Source: CAUZEO01 sp963578625 | GTDB taxonomy: Bacteria > Verrucomicrobiota > Kiritimatiellia > SLOV01 | NCBI GenBank assembly: GCA_963578625.1 | Contig: CAUZEO010000222.1 | Coordinates: 1-8,875 of the forward strand | Direction of reading: 5' to 3' | DNA length: 8,875 bases | Shown: piece after piece, positions 1 through 7,100 of the stretch | How positions within the stretch are numbered: position 1 is the first letter of the stretch | Layout of the letters: the number at the start of each line of letters is the position of its first letter | Notes under the pieces: generated by a model | What the model was told of the DNA's origin: nothing | Databases searched by the model: none | The model's input: the letters and a program-made list of their open reading frames with translations, nothing else | Program-made: the position numbers and the translations under genes

Positions 1-103
1 GGTCACCGGGCGATATGAACCGGCGATCCACATCGGCACGAGGGATGGAAAGGATGTAGTTTGATCCCTTGATCCTGACGCAGATTTCATGTTGAACCTG
101 CAT
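1..103 (-). CDS. Possible truncated N-terminus of an unidentified gene running off the left edge
   Basis: Reading the minus strand from an ATG at 103-101 gives 34 codons without a stop to the window edge, starting MQVQHEICVRIKGSN and continuing into a segment with IPRADVDRRF. Its third codon positions are mostly C or G, as in the clear genes here. I do not recognise the protein. No purine-rich ribosome binding site precedes the ATG. If real, it would be divergent from the lipoprotein gene at 197. The alternative is the tail of a plus-strand gene ending at a TGA at 62-64 (frame from position 2, ending DGKDVV). The fragment is too short to decide between them. Confidence 0.25.
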   Translation of the reverse strand, partial: MQVQHEICVRIKGSNYILSIPRADVDRRFISPGD

Positions 104-183
104 GTCAGGGTGAGGAGATTGGATACCGAATCGGGAATGTTTTTGGGTTTTGCATCCTTGGGTCTTCTACATATGCAAGGGTC

Positions 184-191
184 GGGAGGGG
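184..191 (+). promoter_or_regulatory. Ribosome binding site deciding the GTG start of the lipoprotein hydrolase
   Basis: GGGAGGGG sits five bases before the GTG at 197. The in-frame alternatives at 89, 137 and 173 have no comparable site. Together with the lipobox 22 residues after this GTG, it fixes the start. Confidence 0.65.
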
Positions 192-196
192 TAAGC

Positions 197-1402
197 GTGA
201 GTGCCAGGTTGAGGATCTTTGGAGAATTTTTTGTGGGCACGGGTCTTCTGCTCATGTCCTGCGGGAATGGGAATGCAGCGGCTTCCTCGGGCAGCTCAGG
301 CCCTGCCTCGGAGGCAGGGCCCCAGGGTGAGACAGCAGCGGCGCCCGCCGCTGCGTCTGTTGGCCTGCTTCCCCTCTTTGATGCCCACGCCCACCAGATG
401 TCCACCTATCCCGATGGCTGGCTGGAGAGTCTTTTTACAGAACACAATCCACTGGGAATGGTTCTGTTGGGCATCGGCAATGTTTTCACTCATCAGGAAA
501 ATTATCCTGGAAAGGTCTTCGCCTTCAGTAATTTCAGAGATGTGGATGCCATCAACTTTGGCCTGCTCGAATCGCAACTGGATGTGGGTTTCAGGGGCAT
601 TGGTGAAGTGAGCATCCGGCACTTTACGTCCGGCCCCCCGAATTCGGATATGCCGGACACATCAGATACATCGAGCCCTGTAGAGAATGATTTTGACGAG
701 CCTGATCTCCTGGCGGTCTATGACAAGGCCAAAGAGCATGGGGTGCCGGTGATCTTTCACTTTGATTACGATACGAACCACGTGGCGGAGATATCAAATA
801 CCCTGCCTGATTATCCGGAAGTGACCTTTATCTGGGCCCATGCTGGTGATGCTCAGCCTCTCGAGCTTTGGCCGCTCCTGGCAGCGCATACCAACCTGCA
901 CCTGGACATTTCCAGCCGCAATCCTCTGGAGTCTTTTGAAGGTCGCCTCACGACCAAGGAGCTCCAGCGTCTGGATGAAGCAGACGGTACACTGAAGAAT
1001 TCGTGGAAAGAGTTATTCACCGAGTTCGCCGACCGGATTTATTTCGGCAGCGATATTGGCCCCCCGGGGCGCCTGCAGGAATATAGTGAAATCCTTGATT
1101 ATTACCGGGGAATTCTCGGGCAACTTGAATCCGATGTGGCCAAGAAGATCGCCTACGAAAATGCCCGGGAACTTTTCGGTCTGAGCGGCGGCCACTTCGA
1201 ATCAATCTCGATTTCCGGGAGCATGGTGTTTATGGACTTCGCCGGCGAGGTAGCCACGGTTTATCAGTTGCAGTTCACGCCGGACCCGGCATCGAACACA
1301 TGGACCGACGAGGGCTCCCCTCAGACGACCGACGAAGACGGACAAGTCACCTTCACCAGATCGGCGGGATCAGCGGGGGCATTCCGGGCAGAAAACCCAT
1401 AG
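197..1402 (+). CDS. Exported lipoprotein, metal-dependent amidohydrolase/TatD-like TIM-barrel hydrolase
   Basis: Predicted lipoprotein enzyme of 401 residues that would hydrolyse an unknown substrate outside the cytoplasmic membrane. I chose the GTG at 197: GGGAGGGG lies five bases upstream, and the product opens with a lipoprotein signal (VSARLRIFGEFFVG..., then LLLMSC with Cys22). The frame is open back to an ATG at 89, but that start would bury the signal. After a low-complexity Ala/Ser/Gly linker come the expected metal-site motifs: DAHAH (His64, His66), GIGE (Glu137), VIFH (His188), WAHAG (His215) and FGSD (Asp286), then YENARELF, the usual end of the barrel. Residues 334-401 form an extra tail with a YQL...W...G...F...R pattern resembling the small C-terminal module of many verrucomicrobial secreted proteins. 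The substrate cannot be deduced. A lipidated, exported member of this usually cytoplasmic family is somewhat unusual. Confidence 0.85.
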   Translation: MSARLRIFGEFFVGTGLLLMSCGNGNAAASSGSSGPASEAGPQGETAAAPAAASVGLLPLFDAHAHQMSTYPDGWLESLFTEHNPLGMVLLGIGNVFTHQENYPGKVFAFSNFRDVDAINFGLLESQLDVGFRGIGEVSIRHFTSGPPNSDMPDTSDTSSPVENDFDEPDLLAVYDKAKEHGVPVIFHFDYDTNHVAEISNTLPDYPEVTFIWAHAGDAQPLELWPLLAAHTNLHLDISSRNPLESFEGRLTTKELQRLDEADGTLKNSWKELFTEFADRIYFGSDIGPPGRLQEYSEILDYYRGILGQLESDVAKKIAYENARELFGLSGGHFESISISGSMVFMDFAGEVATVYQLQFTPDPASNTWTDEGSPQTTDEDGQVTFTRSAGSAGAFRAENP

Positions 1403-1451
1403 GGTAAACCGGAACGTTCCCCGTTTCTATTTGCTGTTGAATTATGGATGC

Positions 1452-1622
1452 TTATCGATCCGTGTTTTCCAGTGTCTTGTGAAAGGCATCGAGATTCTGC
1501 TGGTATTCCTTGAAGGCTTTTCCGTCTCGTTTTGCTGCCTTATTGTCAGGCTGAGTCAGCCAGTCAAAATTTCGGATGAGCTTTTGCTTGATGCCAGAGT
1601 CATTTCGAAACTCAACGAACGC
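1452..1622 (-). pseudogene. Possible 3' remnant of an unidentified minus-strand gene
   Basis: On the minus strand, 56 codons are open from just after a TGA at 1625-1623 to a TAA at 1454-1452, with no usable start codon. The translation is hydrophilic and protein-like: VEFRNDSGIKQKLIRNF, then DWLTQPDNKAAKRDGKAF, then KEYQQNLDAFHKTLENTDR and stop. I do not recognise it. Its first 24 codons overlap the 5' part of the ParD-like antitoxin on the other strand, and that reading is better supported there. The convincing part is therefore about 1452-1550, where nothing else explains the sequence. It could be the stump of a gene cut off when the toxin-antitoxin module arrived, or chance. Confidence 0.3.
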
Positions 1623-1920
1623 TCAATCGCGGGTCAAGTTGAGTTCTGGGCACAGTTGGGACGGGCCATCGAACCGCTGCTGCAGGGCGCCCATGCAATG
1701 GCATTGAAGCAGACAGGAAAAGTGAACCCGATTTCTGAGTGCCTCGAATCGGTCGAAACCGCGGAGGGGAAGAAACACGTCGCCGAGTACCTTGGGGGCC
1801 AGCCCTATCCCCTATTATGAACCCGCCCCCGACAATTCGGGCAAGCTGATCCGAATTGAAAAGGACGGCACACGAACCGTGGGCCGATTCGTGAATCGGG
1901 TATTCACGGCCGTTGACTAA
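1551..1920 (+). pseudogene. Decayed ParD-like antitoxin of a toxin-antitoxin module
   Basis: Remnant of a small DNA-binding antitoxin, the ribbon-helix-helix ParD-like type that would bind and neutralise the kinase toxin encoded next and repress its own operon. The recognisable part reads SQPVKISDELLLDAR, then NERSIAGQVEFWAQLGRAIEPLL, matching my memory of this family's N-terminal half. The family N-terminus would be MSQPV, but the first codon here is CTG (1551) with no ribosome binding site. The frame runs to a TGA at 1818-1820. One frame over, from 1813, the expected tail continues (YYEPAPDNSGKLIRIEKDG, then TRTVGRFVNRVF) to a TAA at 1918-1920. Removing one C from CCCC at 1809-1812 joins the two parts as GGQPYPYYEP. 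The restored stop overlaps the toxin ATG as TAATG, the expected coupling. The open frame from 1431 adds only a hydrophobic, non-family leader. A sequencing error could explain the frameshift alone, but not the other lesions. Confidence 0.75.
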
Positions 1921-2496
1921 TGGATTTTTCGGTTTTCGACCAGCGACCTGTTCTGGTTGCAGTCGCTGGTCCAAACGGCTCGGGTAAGACAACATTCTAC
2001 CACGCCCACTTACGATCCACGGGCTTACGATTCATCAATGCGGATACTCTATGGGGCTTGAGCCATACGCCGCTGCTGACCTGGCAGGTGTCCTTCGACA
2101 CAAAATGGTAAAGCGGAAGGAAAGTTTATTTTTGAAACGGTATTTTCCGATCCGATTGGAGATAAGGTGACATTTCTAAGGGAAGAGACGGCATCAGGTT
2201 ATACCGTGGTATTGTGTTTCATAGGGATCTCGGGACCGGAGCAATCCGAAGATCGTGTTGCCATGCGTGCCTCACAAGGTGGTCACGACATGCCGTCCGC
2301 CAAACTGAGGTCGCTCTAGCCCAGTACTCTTGCCAATCTCAGCACCGCAATTCGTGTGCTACCGCATGTCCTGATTTTCGATAACCAAGATCTTGCAAAC
2401 CCGTTTCGCCAGGTTGCTGTTTTCAAAAAGGGATGTGAGAAGTCTATTTGCAAGTCGATACCTGGTTGGCTGCGGCATATTCTATATGGGGGATAA
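1920..2496 (+). pseudogene. Decayed zeta-type toxin (P-loop small-molecule kinase)
   Basis: Remnant of a zeta-toxin-like kinase, a family that phosphorylates UDP-N-acetylglucosamine or related substrates and is held in check by its antitoxin. From the ATG at 1920 it reads RPVLVAVAGPNGSGKTTFYH, an intact Walker A loop, then RFINADTLWGL. Near 2060 the match moves one base (EPYAAADLAGVLRHKMVKRK), and near 2124 it moves again (FIFETVFSDPIGDKVTFL, YTVVLCFIGISGPEQSEDRV, AMRASQGGHDMPSAKLRSL). An in-frame TAG at 2317-2319 is followed in the same frame by STLANLSTAIRVLPHVLIFD, then NPFRQVAVF and a TAA at 2494-2496. So there are two single-base losses and one nonsense codon, with family sequence preserved almost end to end, suggesting recent decay. 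The longest intact product is 63 residues from 1920 to 2111, with the P-loop but no substrate site, so it should be inactive as a kinase. Confidence 0.85.
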
Positions 2497-2566
2497 ACGA
2501 CTTCCGGTACTTTGAGCTGGTAACGTTGGGATTTGTGTACGATATATCCATCTAAAATTTTACTAT

Positions 2567-2571
2567 GGGAG
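2567..2571 (+). promoter_or_regulatory. Ribosome binding site of the lactonase-like gene
   Basis: GGGAG lies seven bases upstream of the ATG at 2579. The 40 bases before it are AT-rich (GATATATCC, TAAAATTTTA) and probably hold the promoter. I could not pair convincing -35 and -10 boxes, so none is called. Confidence 0.6.
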
Positions 2572-2578
2572 CGGAATC

Positions 2579-3922
2579 ATGAATGTGAAGAATACCGAAT
2601 CGATGACAAAAGTTTTGCGCGCCGGTCCGGTCCAAGTGAAGTTTGCCGACGGCGAATTGCGTTATCTGCGGGTGGGAGAAAAGGAAATCATTCGCCGCGT
2701 CTATTTTGCGGTTCGTGACGCGACCTGGGACACGCCGATGCCGGCGTTCTCCCGGGTGGATATCGCCCAGGGAGAAGACTGTTTTGAAATTTCCCTGGAA
2801 GCATCATGCCGACGGGATGGTTTGGCATTCGACTGGAAAGGCAGGATTACCGGCGCCGATGATGGCACAATTACGTTCGAAGTCGACGGGGAAGCGTACT
2901 CCACATTTGATACACCCAGAATCGGTCTCTGCATTCTGTACGGAAGCGAATCGCTCTGCGGTCAACCCTTCGAACTGGCGCACTCGGATGGATCGACGAG
3001 CAGGGACGAGTTTCCTCATCTGGTGAAACCGACGCTGGTGGCGGAATACCACAAGGCACTTTCTTATCGCACGGAGTCCGGCATCGAAGTGGTGGTGGAT
3101 ACCAACGACATCGAGATGCGCATGGAGGATCAGCGGAATTTCGGGGACAACTCCTTTAAGAGCTTCACCGACAATCAGTTTGGCGATGCGCAGGCTGACC
3201 AGGGCGCGCGCGCGCGCCAGGTTCTGAAGATTGCCGTCGACATCGGCGATCCGGAGTTGCGCGCTGCCGCCCGGCGGTCTCCCGAGGACGTTCCGATCTC
3301 GATTCGCATGGATAACAGCGACAGCGAATACGTGATTCCGAAAATTGAACTTGATTCCGATACTCCCTTGGTCGATTACTCCAAACCCAGCCGGAATCGC
3401 GATGACTACAAGTCGCTGGAAAAGGTTATTTTCGGCATCATTCCGGGAATGCACCTGTATGACAACGATACCTACATGGAGAACGCTCCGGCGATCGTTC
3501 CGGAAGTCGCAACGCTGCGTTCGTTCGCATCGTGTAAGATCATCAGGATCGATCCGATTTCGATGAAGGCCCCCTACCCTACGGCCGACATGAAATTGCA
3601 GGGCGGCGCGCAGTTCGCGGCGGCGTGGTGCGCGCGCATGGTGAAGTACCTGGCGCTGGCGAAAGTGGATGAGTCGGCTTTCGATATCGAGGAGGCGCCG
3701 GCGCGGGATGTCCTGGAAGCGCTTTCGTCTCACGCGGGGAGGACGCTGGTGCCATCGGATGTCGATCCGCACGAAGCGGTCGACGCTTTCGGGGTCCTGG
3801 TTGAGGGAAAGTGCGAAATCCGGGTGATCAACAAGACGCTGGAACCGCAGTGGGTGAAGCTATCAGGGGAGCACGCGTGCGAGATTTCGCTGGAACCGCT
3901 GGAGGTGCGGGTGATCGGGTGA
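2579..3922 (+). CDS. D-apionate lactonase-family relative with a shortened barrel domain
   Basis: Cytoplasmic protein of 447 residues with no signal peptide. Residues 10-225 resemble the N-terminal beta-rich domain of the D-apionate lactonase family, which opens the lactone of apionate in branched-sugar catabolism: VLRAGPVQVKFADGELRYLR, EIIRRVYFAVRD, and MEDQRNFGDNSFKSF at 182-196 in place of the family's MEDQRNW.DASFKT. After PKIELDSD at 254-261 the sequence jumps, through a polar Asp/Lys/Arg-rich stretch, to VIFGIIPGMHLYDNDT at 283-298. That corresponds to a late barrel strand, followed by GGAQFAAAWCARMVKYLA and a C-terminal strand segment. From memory full-length members exceed 600 residues, so about 150-180 residues covering the first half of the barrel appear to be absent without frame loss. 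This may remove catalytic groups, making the activity doubtful. The family assignment rests on recalled motifs. The gene stands alone and is followed by a terminator. Confidence 0.6.
   Translation: MNVKNTESMTKVLRAGPVQVKFADGELRYLRVGEKEIIRRVYFAVRDATWDTPMPAFSRVDIAQGEDCFEISLEASCRRDGLAFDWKGRITGADDGTITFEVDGEAYSTFDTPRIGLCILYGSESLCGQPFELAHSDGSTSRDEFPHLVKPTLVAEYHKALSYRTESGIEVVVDTNDIEMRMEDQRNFGDNSFKSFTDNQFGDAQADQGARARQVLKIAVDIGDPELRAAARRSPEDVPISIRMDNSDSEYVIPKIELDSDTPLVDYSKPSRNRDDYKSLEKVIFGIIPGMHLYDNDTYMENAPAIVPEVATLRSFASCKIIRIDPISMKAPYPTADMKLQGGAQFAAAWCARMVKYLALAKVDESAFDIEEAPARDVLEALSSHAGRTLVPSDVDPHEAVDAFGVLVEGKCEIRVINKTLEPQWVKLSGEHACEISLEPLEVRVIG
3204..3217. repeat. Seven-unit GC dinucleotide run inside the lactonase-like gene
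   Basis: An uninterrupted alternating GC tract of 14 bases lies within the codons for QGARARQ. It is a slippage-prone simple repeat, but the frame is intact here. Confidence 0.8.
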
Positions 3923-3987
3923 GGCGATTCCGGGGTTTGGATGGCGAGTCCAGGCGTTGGAGGAATGGGGAGGATGGTAAATTTCGC

Positions 3988-4018
3988 AACGCTACGCAGC
4001 ATGCTACGTAGCGTTTTT
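3988..4018 (+). terminator. Intrinsic terminator after the lactonase-like gene
   Basis: AACGCTACG (3988-3996) pairs with CGTAGCGTT (4007-4015) around a ten-base loop and runs into five T (4014-4018). It lies about 65 bases after the stop at 3922. The loop itself contains the palindrome AGCATGCT. The A-poor flank on the other side makes it a poor terminator for the opposite strand. Confidence 0.75.
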
Positions 4019-4058
4019 CATTGCGGAATTATTCGCAGGTTTCAGCCACCGCCGTAGC

Positions 4059-4115
4059 ACACGGGTACCTGCCCGAAATGCTGCGCATATAGCTGCAGGC
4101 GGGTCCGACCCGTGT
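4059..4115. repeat. Inverted repeat, left member of a structured intergenic block
   Basis: ACACGGGT (4059-4066) is matched exactly in reverse complement by ACCCGTGT (4108-4115), and CCTGC/GCAGG can pair inside it. No T-run follows either arm. It adjoins and slightly overlaps the next inverted repeat. Both carry GTAGC at their edges, as does the terminator stem upstream, giving this gap a repetitive character. Confidence 0.5.
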
Positions 4116-4195
4116 AGCGAAGCCCCAAGCACGCAACTACAGCGTAGCGCGGATATCCGTGCCACGCCGGGGTTGCGGGCTTGGGGCTTTGCTTC
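4114..4195. repeat. Long imperfect inverted repeat between convergent genes, REP-like
   Basis: The 24 bases at 4114-4137 (GTAGCGAAGCCCCAAG...) match the reverse complement of 4172-4195 (...GCTTGGGGCTTTGCTTC) with three mismatches. The 34-base centre holds the palindrome CGGATATCCG, flanked by GCGT and ACGC, so the whole can fold into one long hairpin. The right arm ends two bases beyond the stop codon of the minus-strand gene at 4198. There is no poly-T tail, so it may protect the 3' end of the transcript or be a dispersed repeat (REP-like) rather than a standard terminator. No flanking direct repeats were seen. Confidence 0.6.
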
Positions 4196-4197
4196 GT

Positions 4198-7100
4198 TCA
4201 GTGCTGCTCCAGCACGAGGACTTTTGCGCCGGGTGGAGGCTGGTGCGTGGTTTGGGTGCCGTCGGGCCAGCGCACTTTTATTCTCGTTGCCTCCTGGTCT
4301 TCGCCAAGGCCGAAGGTTAATTTCGCGGTGGACTGGGACAGATATCCTCCACCGGCTCGCACTTCGTCGGTTTGAGGCGGGCCGTGTTCGCGCTCCACCG
4401 TTACGCGGGCGCCGACCGCGGTGGGATTCCCGGGCCGGCCGCGCAACGCGACGGTCATGGCAGCTCCGTCAGAGGATCGGCGGTTTTCGAAGGTCAGCAC
4501 CCTGCCGTTGTTGACGGCGACCACGAAGTCGACCCACCCGTCTCCATTCAGATCGGTGCTCGTCGACGCCTTCGCGTCTCCGGCCACCACCAATCCGCTG
4601 CGATCAGGCCATACCGGATCGAAGACGCCCTCCCCGTTTCCGGTCAACAGCAGGCTGACCCCGCCATCCATTCGTCCGGTCTCCCGCTGGTGCGCGAAAA
4701 AATTCTGCACCAGGTAGATGTCGGTCAAGCCATCGCCATCCACGTCGGTCAGCACGGTGCCGTACACCGGTGAGATCTGGGCCAGACGCGGAAAGGGTTG
4801 AAAGGTGAAGCGTCCAGTCCCGTCATTGATGAGCAAACCGGACTCGAAACTGTTGGCGGCGAAACGCTGGGACTCCTTGAGGCAGCGGGGCGTATAGATC
4901 TCCGCCAGGGAGGCGACCGCGAACTCGTGAAAAGAGGGAAATTGTTTTGTGACGAAAGGCATCGCGTGTTCCGAGCAACTTTTTCCGCGAATGGGAAACA
5001 GGTTTTCGTCCTCGTACTCCGCTTCGACCAGCCGCTTACGCCCTTCACCCTCGAAGTCACCGTAGTAGAGCAACGCCGGCTGCTCTTCGGAGGCGTGATA
5101 CTTCGTGTTGAGTCCAACGTTTCCAACGACGTAGTCGATATCGCCGTCATGATCCACGTCACGGCCATTGATGCCGTTATACCACCCAATGCGGCCGGCG
5201 AGTCCGGCCTGTTCCGTGCGATCCTCCAGCCGTCCGTCCTCGTTCGCGAAGAGTTTAACCGGCCCCCACTCGTGCGCCACCAGGAGGTCGGGATCTCCAT
5301 CGTTGTCGACGTCGGACCAGAGTGCGCCGGTGACCAATCCGGTGTGGCGCAAAGCGGGGGCAACCTCGTCGGTGACGTCTACCAACCGCCCGTCCTCGTT
5401 GCGCAGAAGGCGGCTTTCGGGGGCAAGCGGGTAGTGACCGGGAATGACGCGGCCACCGACGAATAAATCCAAATCGCCGTCCCGGTCCATATCCGCGGCG
5501 ACGGCTGTGCCTCCGCTGTCGTGGACATCGGGAAGCGTACCTTCCGGTGCATCCGAAAATGCGCCGGATCCATCGTTGAGGTAGAGCCGGTCCCGGAGAA
5601 CTTCGTCATCCGGCTGGCCGGATGGCCCCGCGGGAAGTTCCACGCCTCCGCTGACGACATAGAGATCCATGTCCCCGTCGATATCCACATCGAAGAAGAG
5701 TGCGCCCATGTCCTCCCGATCCCGATGCCGGGAAAAATCTTTGTCCTGCATCCCGCCGCTGAACAACCCGGGATCGAGCTGTCTATAGAGAAGGCCCGGG
5801 GACCCGGCCGCACCGCCCACATATACGTCGTCCAGTCCATTTCCATCGACGTCCGCACAAGCGAGACCCGGACCCAACTGCGAAAGTTGGTAAGGCAGCA
5901 ACGGTTGCATCGCGTAATCGTCGAACGCTCGTTCCCGGTGCGGTTGATCGTTCCCAAGATAACCACGCCGGAACATCCGGTCTTTCGGTGTCGGCTGAAC
6001 CGATTGTGGCGTCGCACTATGCGGCTCCGCTATGGTGTACTGTTGGTCCGGCGTGAGATCCGAAAATTCCTGAACCTGACCACTGGGCCAGAAGACGGTG
6101 AGTCGATCGACCGCCTGGTTGGATCCAAGGCCGAAGTGAGCGATCGGTTCCACTGCGCCCATAAAGCCGCGCGCAACGGTCAGGTACCGGGTTTGAATCA
6201 AGTCGCCGCTCCGTAATTCGATCCGGGCGCCGATGCCCTGCCGGTTACTTTGGGTTCCCTCAAGGCGGACGGTGATGCGGTGCGGGCCCGCGGTCTGGTT
6301 GTGGTAGATGCCGGGGGCTTCGCCGAAATTGTTCACCACCAGGTCGAGGTCGCCGTCGGCATCGAGGTCGCCGAAGGCAGCGCCGAAACTGATTCCCTCG
6401 AAGTCGAGTCCCCACTCCGCCGCCACCGGCTCGAACGACAGATCACCGCGGTTGCGAAACGCCATATTCGGTTCGCGCTTCGGCGGAACGTGGGAAAACA
6501 TTTTTGCGGACTTCGCGGTAACCCCGTCGCGTGAGAGGCCGGTTCTCCGGCCGAAGTCGCTGTTGCTCCAGTCGCCGGTCATCCCGTTGGCCGCGAACAG
6601 GTCGACCCACCCGTCGTTGTCGAGGTCGCCGAAGTTAATGGACCAGGTCCAATCGGTGTCGGCCAATCCAGTGAGGTAGGCGGCCTCAAGAAAACGCGGT
6701 GTCCCGCTGTTCAGGTAGACGGTATTGCGCATGTACTGCCGCGGTTCGGCCCACTCGAGGAACCAGCCGTTGGCGGACATGTCGCCCATGCTCATCTTCT
6801 GCTTGTAGTGGCTGGTGCCGGACATGTCGGTGCCCATCAGGTCGACGAGGCCATCGTTATTGATATCGGCGGAGTCCGCCCCCATGGAAAACCAGGGAGT
6901 GTGCGGAAGGGAGTCGAACGTGACGTCCAGGAAGGTTCCGTCACCAAGGTTCTGCAGCAGGCGATCCGGTCCTGCGAAATCGTTTGCGACATAAAGGTCG
7001 GGGTACCGGTCATTGTTGTAGTCCCACCACAGCACCGCGTTCCCCATGTCGTTTCCGGCCGCCGCCTTCCCGAGCGCCTCGGCGCTCACGTCGGTAAACG

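Noticed and set aside
89..196. ATG at 89 as the start of the lipoprotein hydrolase
   Set aside because: It has no ribosome binding site and would place 36 residues before the lipoprotein signal. The GTG at 197 has both signals.
1431..1550. ATG at 1431 as the start of the antitoxin
   Set aside because: It would add 40 hydrophobic residues unlike any ParD-like protein. The family N-terminus matches from 1551, and the same stretch reads better on the minus strand.
1612..1995. Minus-strand frame of 127 codons across the antitoxin and toxin start
   Set aside because: It is antisense to the ParD-like tail and P-loop region, which have clear family sequence. It has no ribosome binding site and a basic, low-quality composition.
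1920..2496. Programmed frameshifting or readthrough to make an intact toxin
   Set aside because: It would need two separate frame changes plus stop readthrough, with no slippery heptamer seen at the two sites. Ordinary decay is simpler.
2804..3772. Open minus-strand frame of 322 codons opposite the lactonase-like gene
   Set aside because: Its translation is a run of Arg, His and Ile without family character, typical of the antisense of a GC-rich gene. The plus-strand frame has a ribosome binding site and recognisable motifs.
4059..4195. Insertion-sequence remnant with terminal inverted repeats
   Set aside because: There is no transposase sequence between the arms and no flanking target duplication was seen. 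The spacing is too short for an IS.
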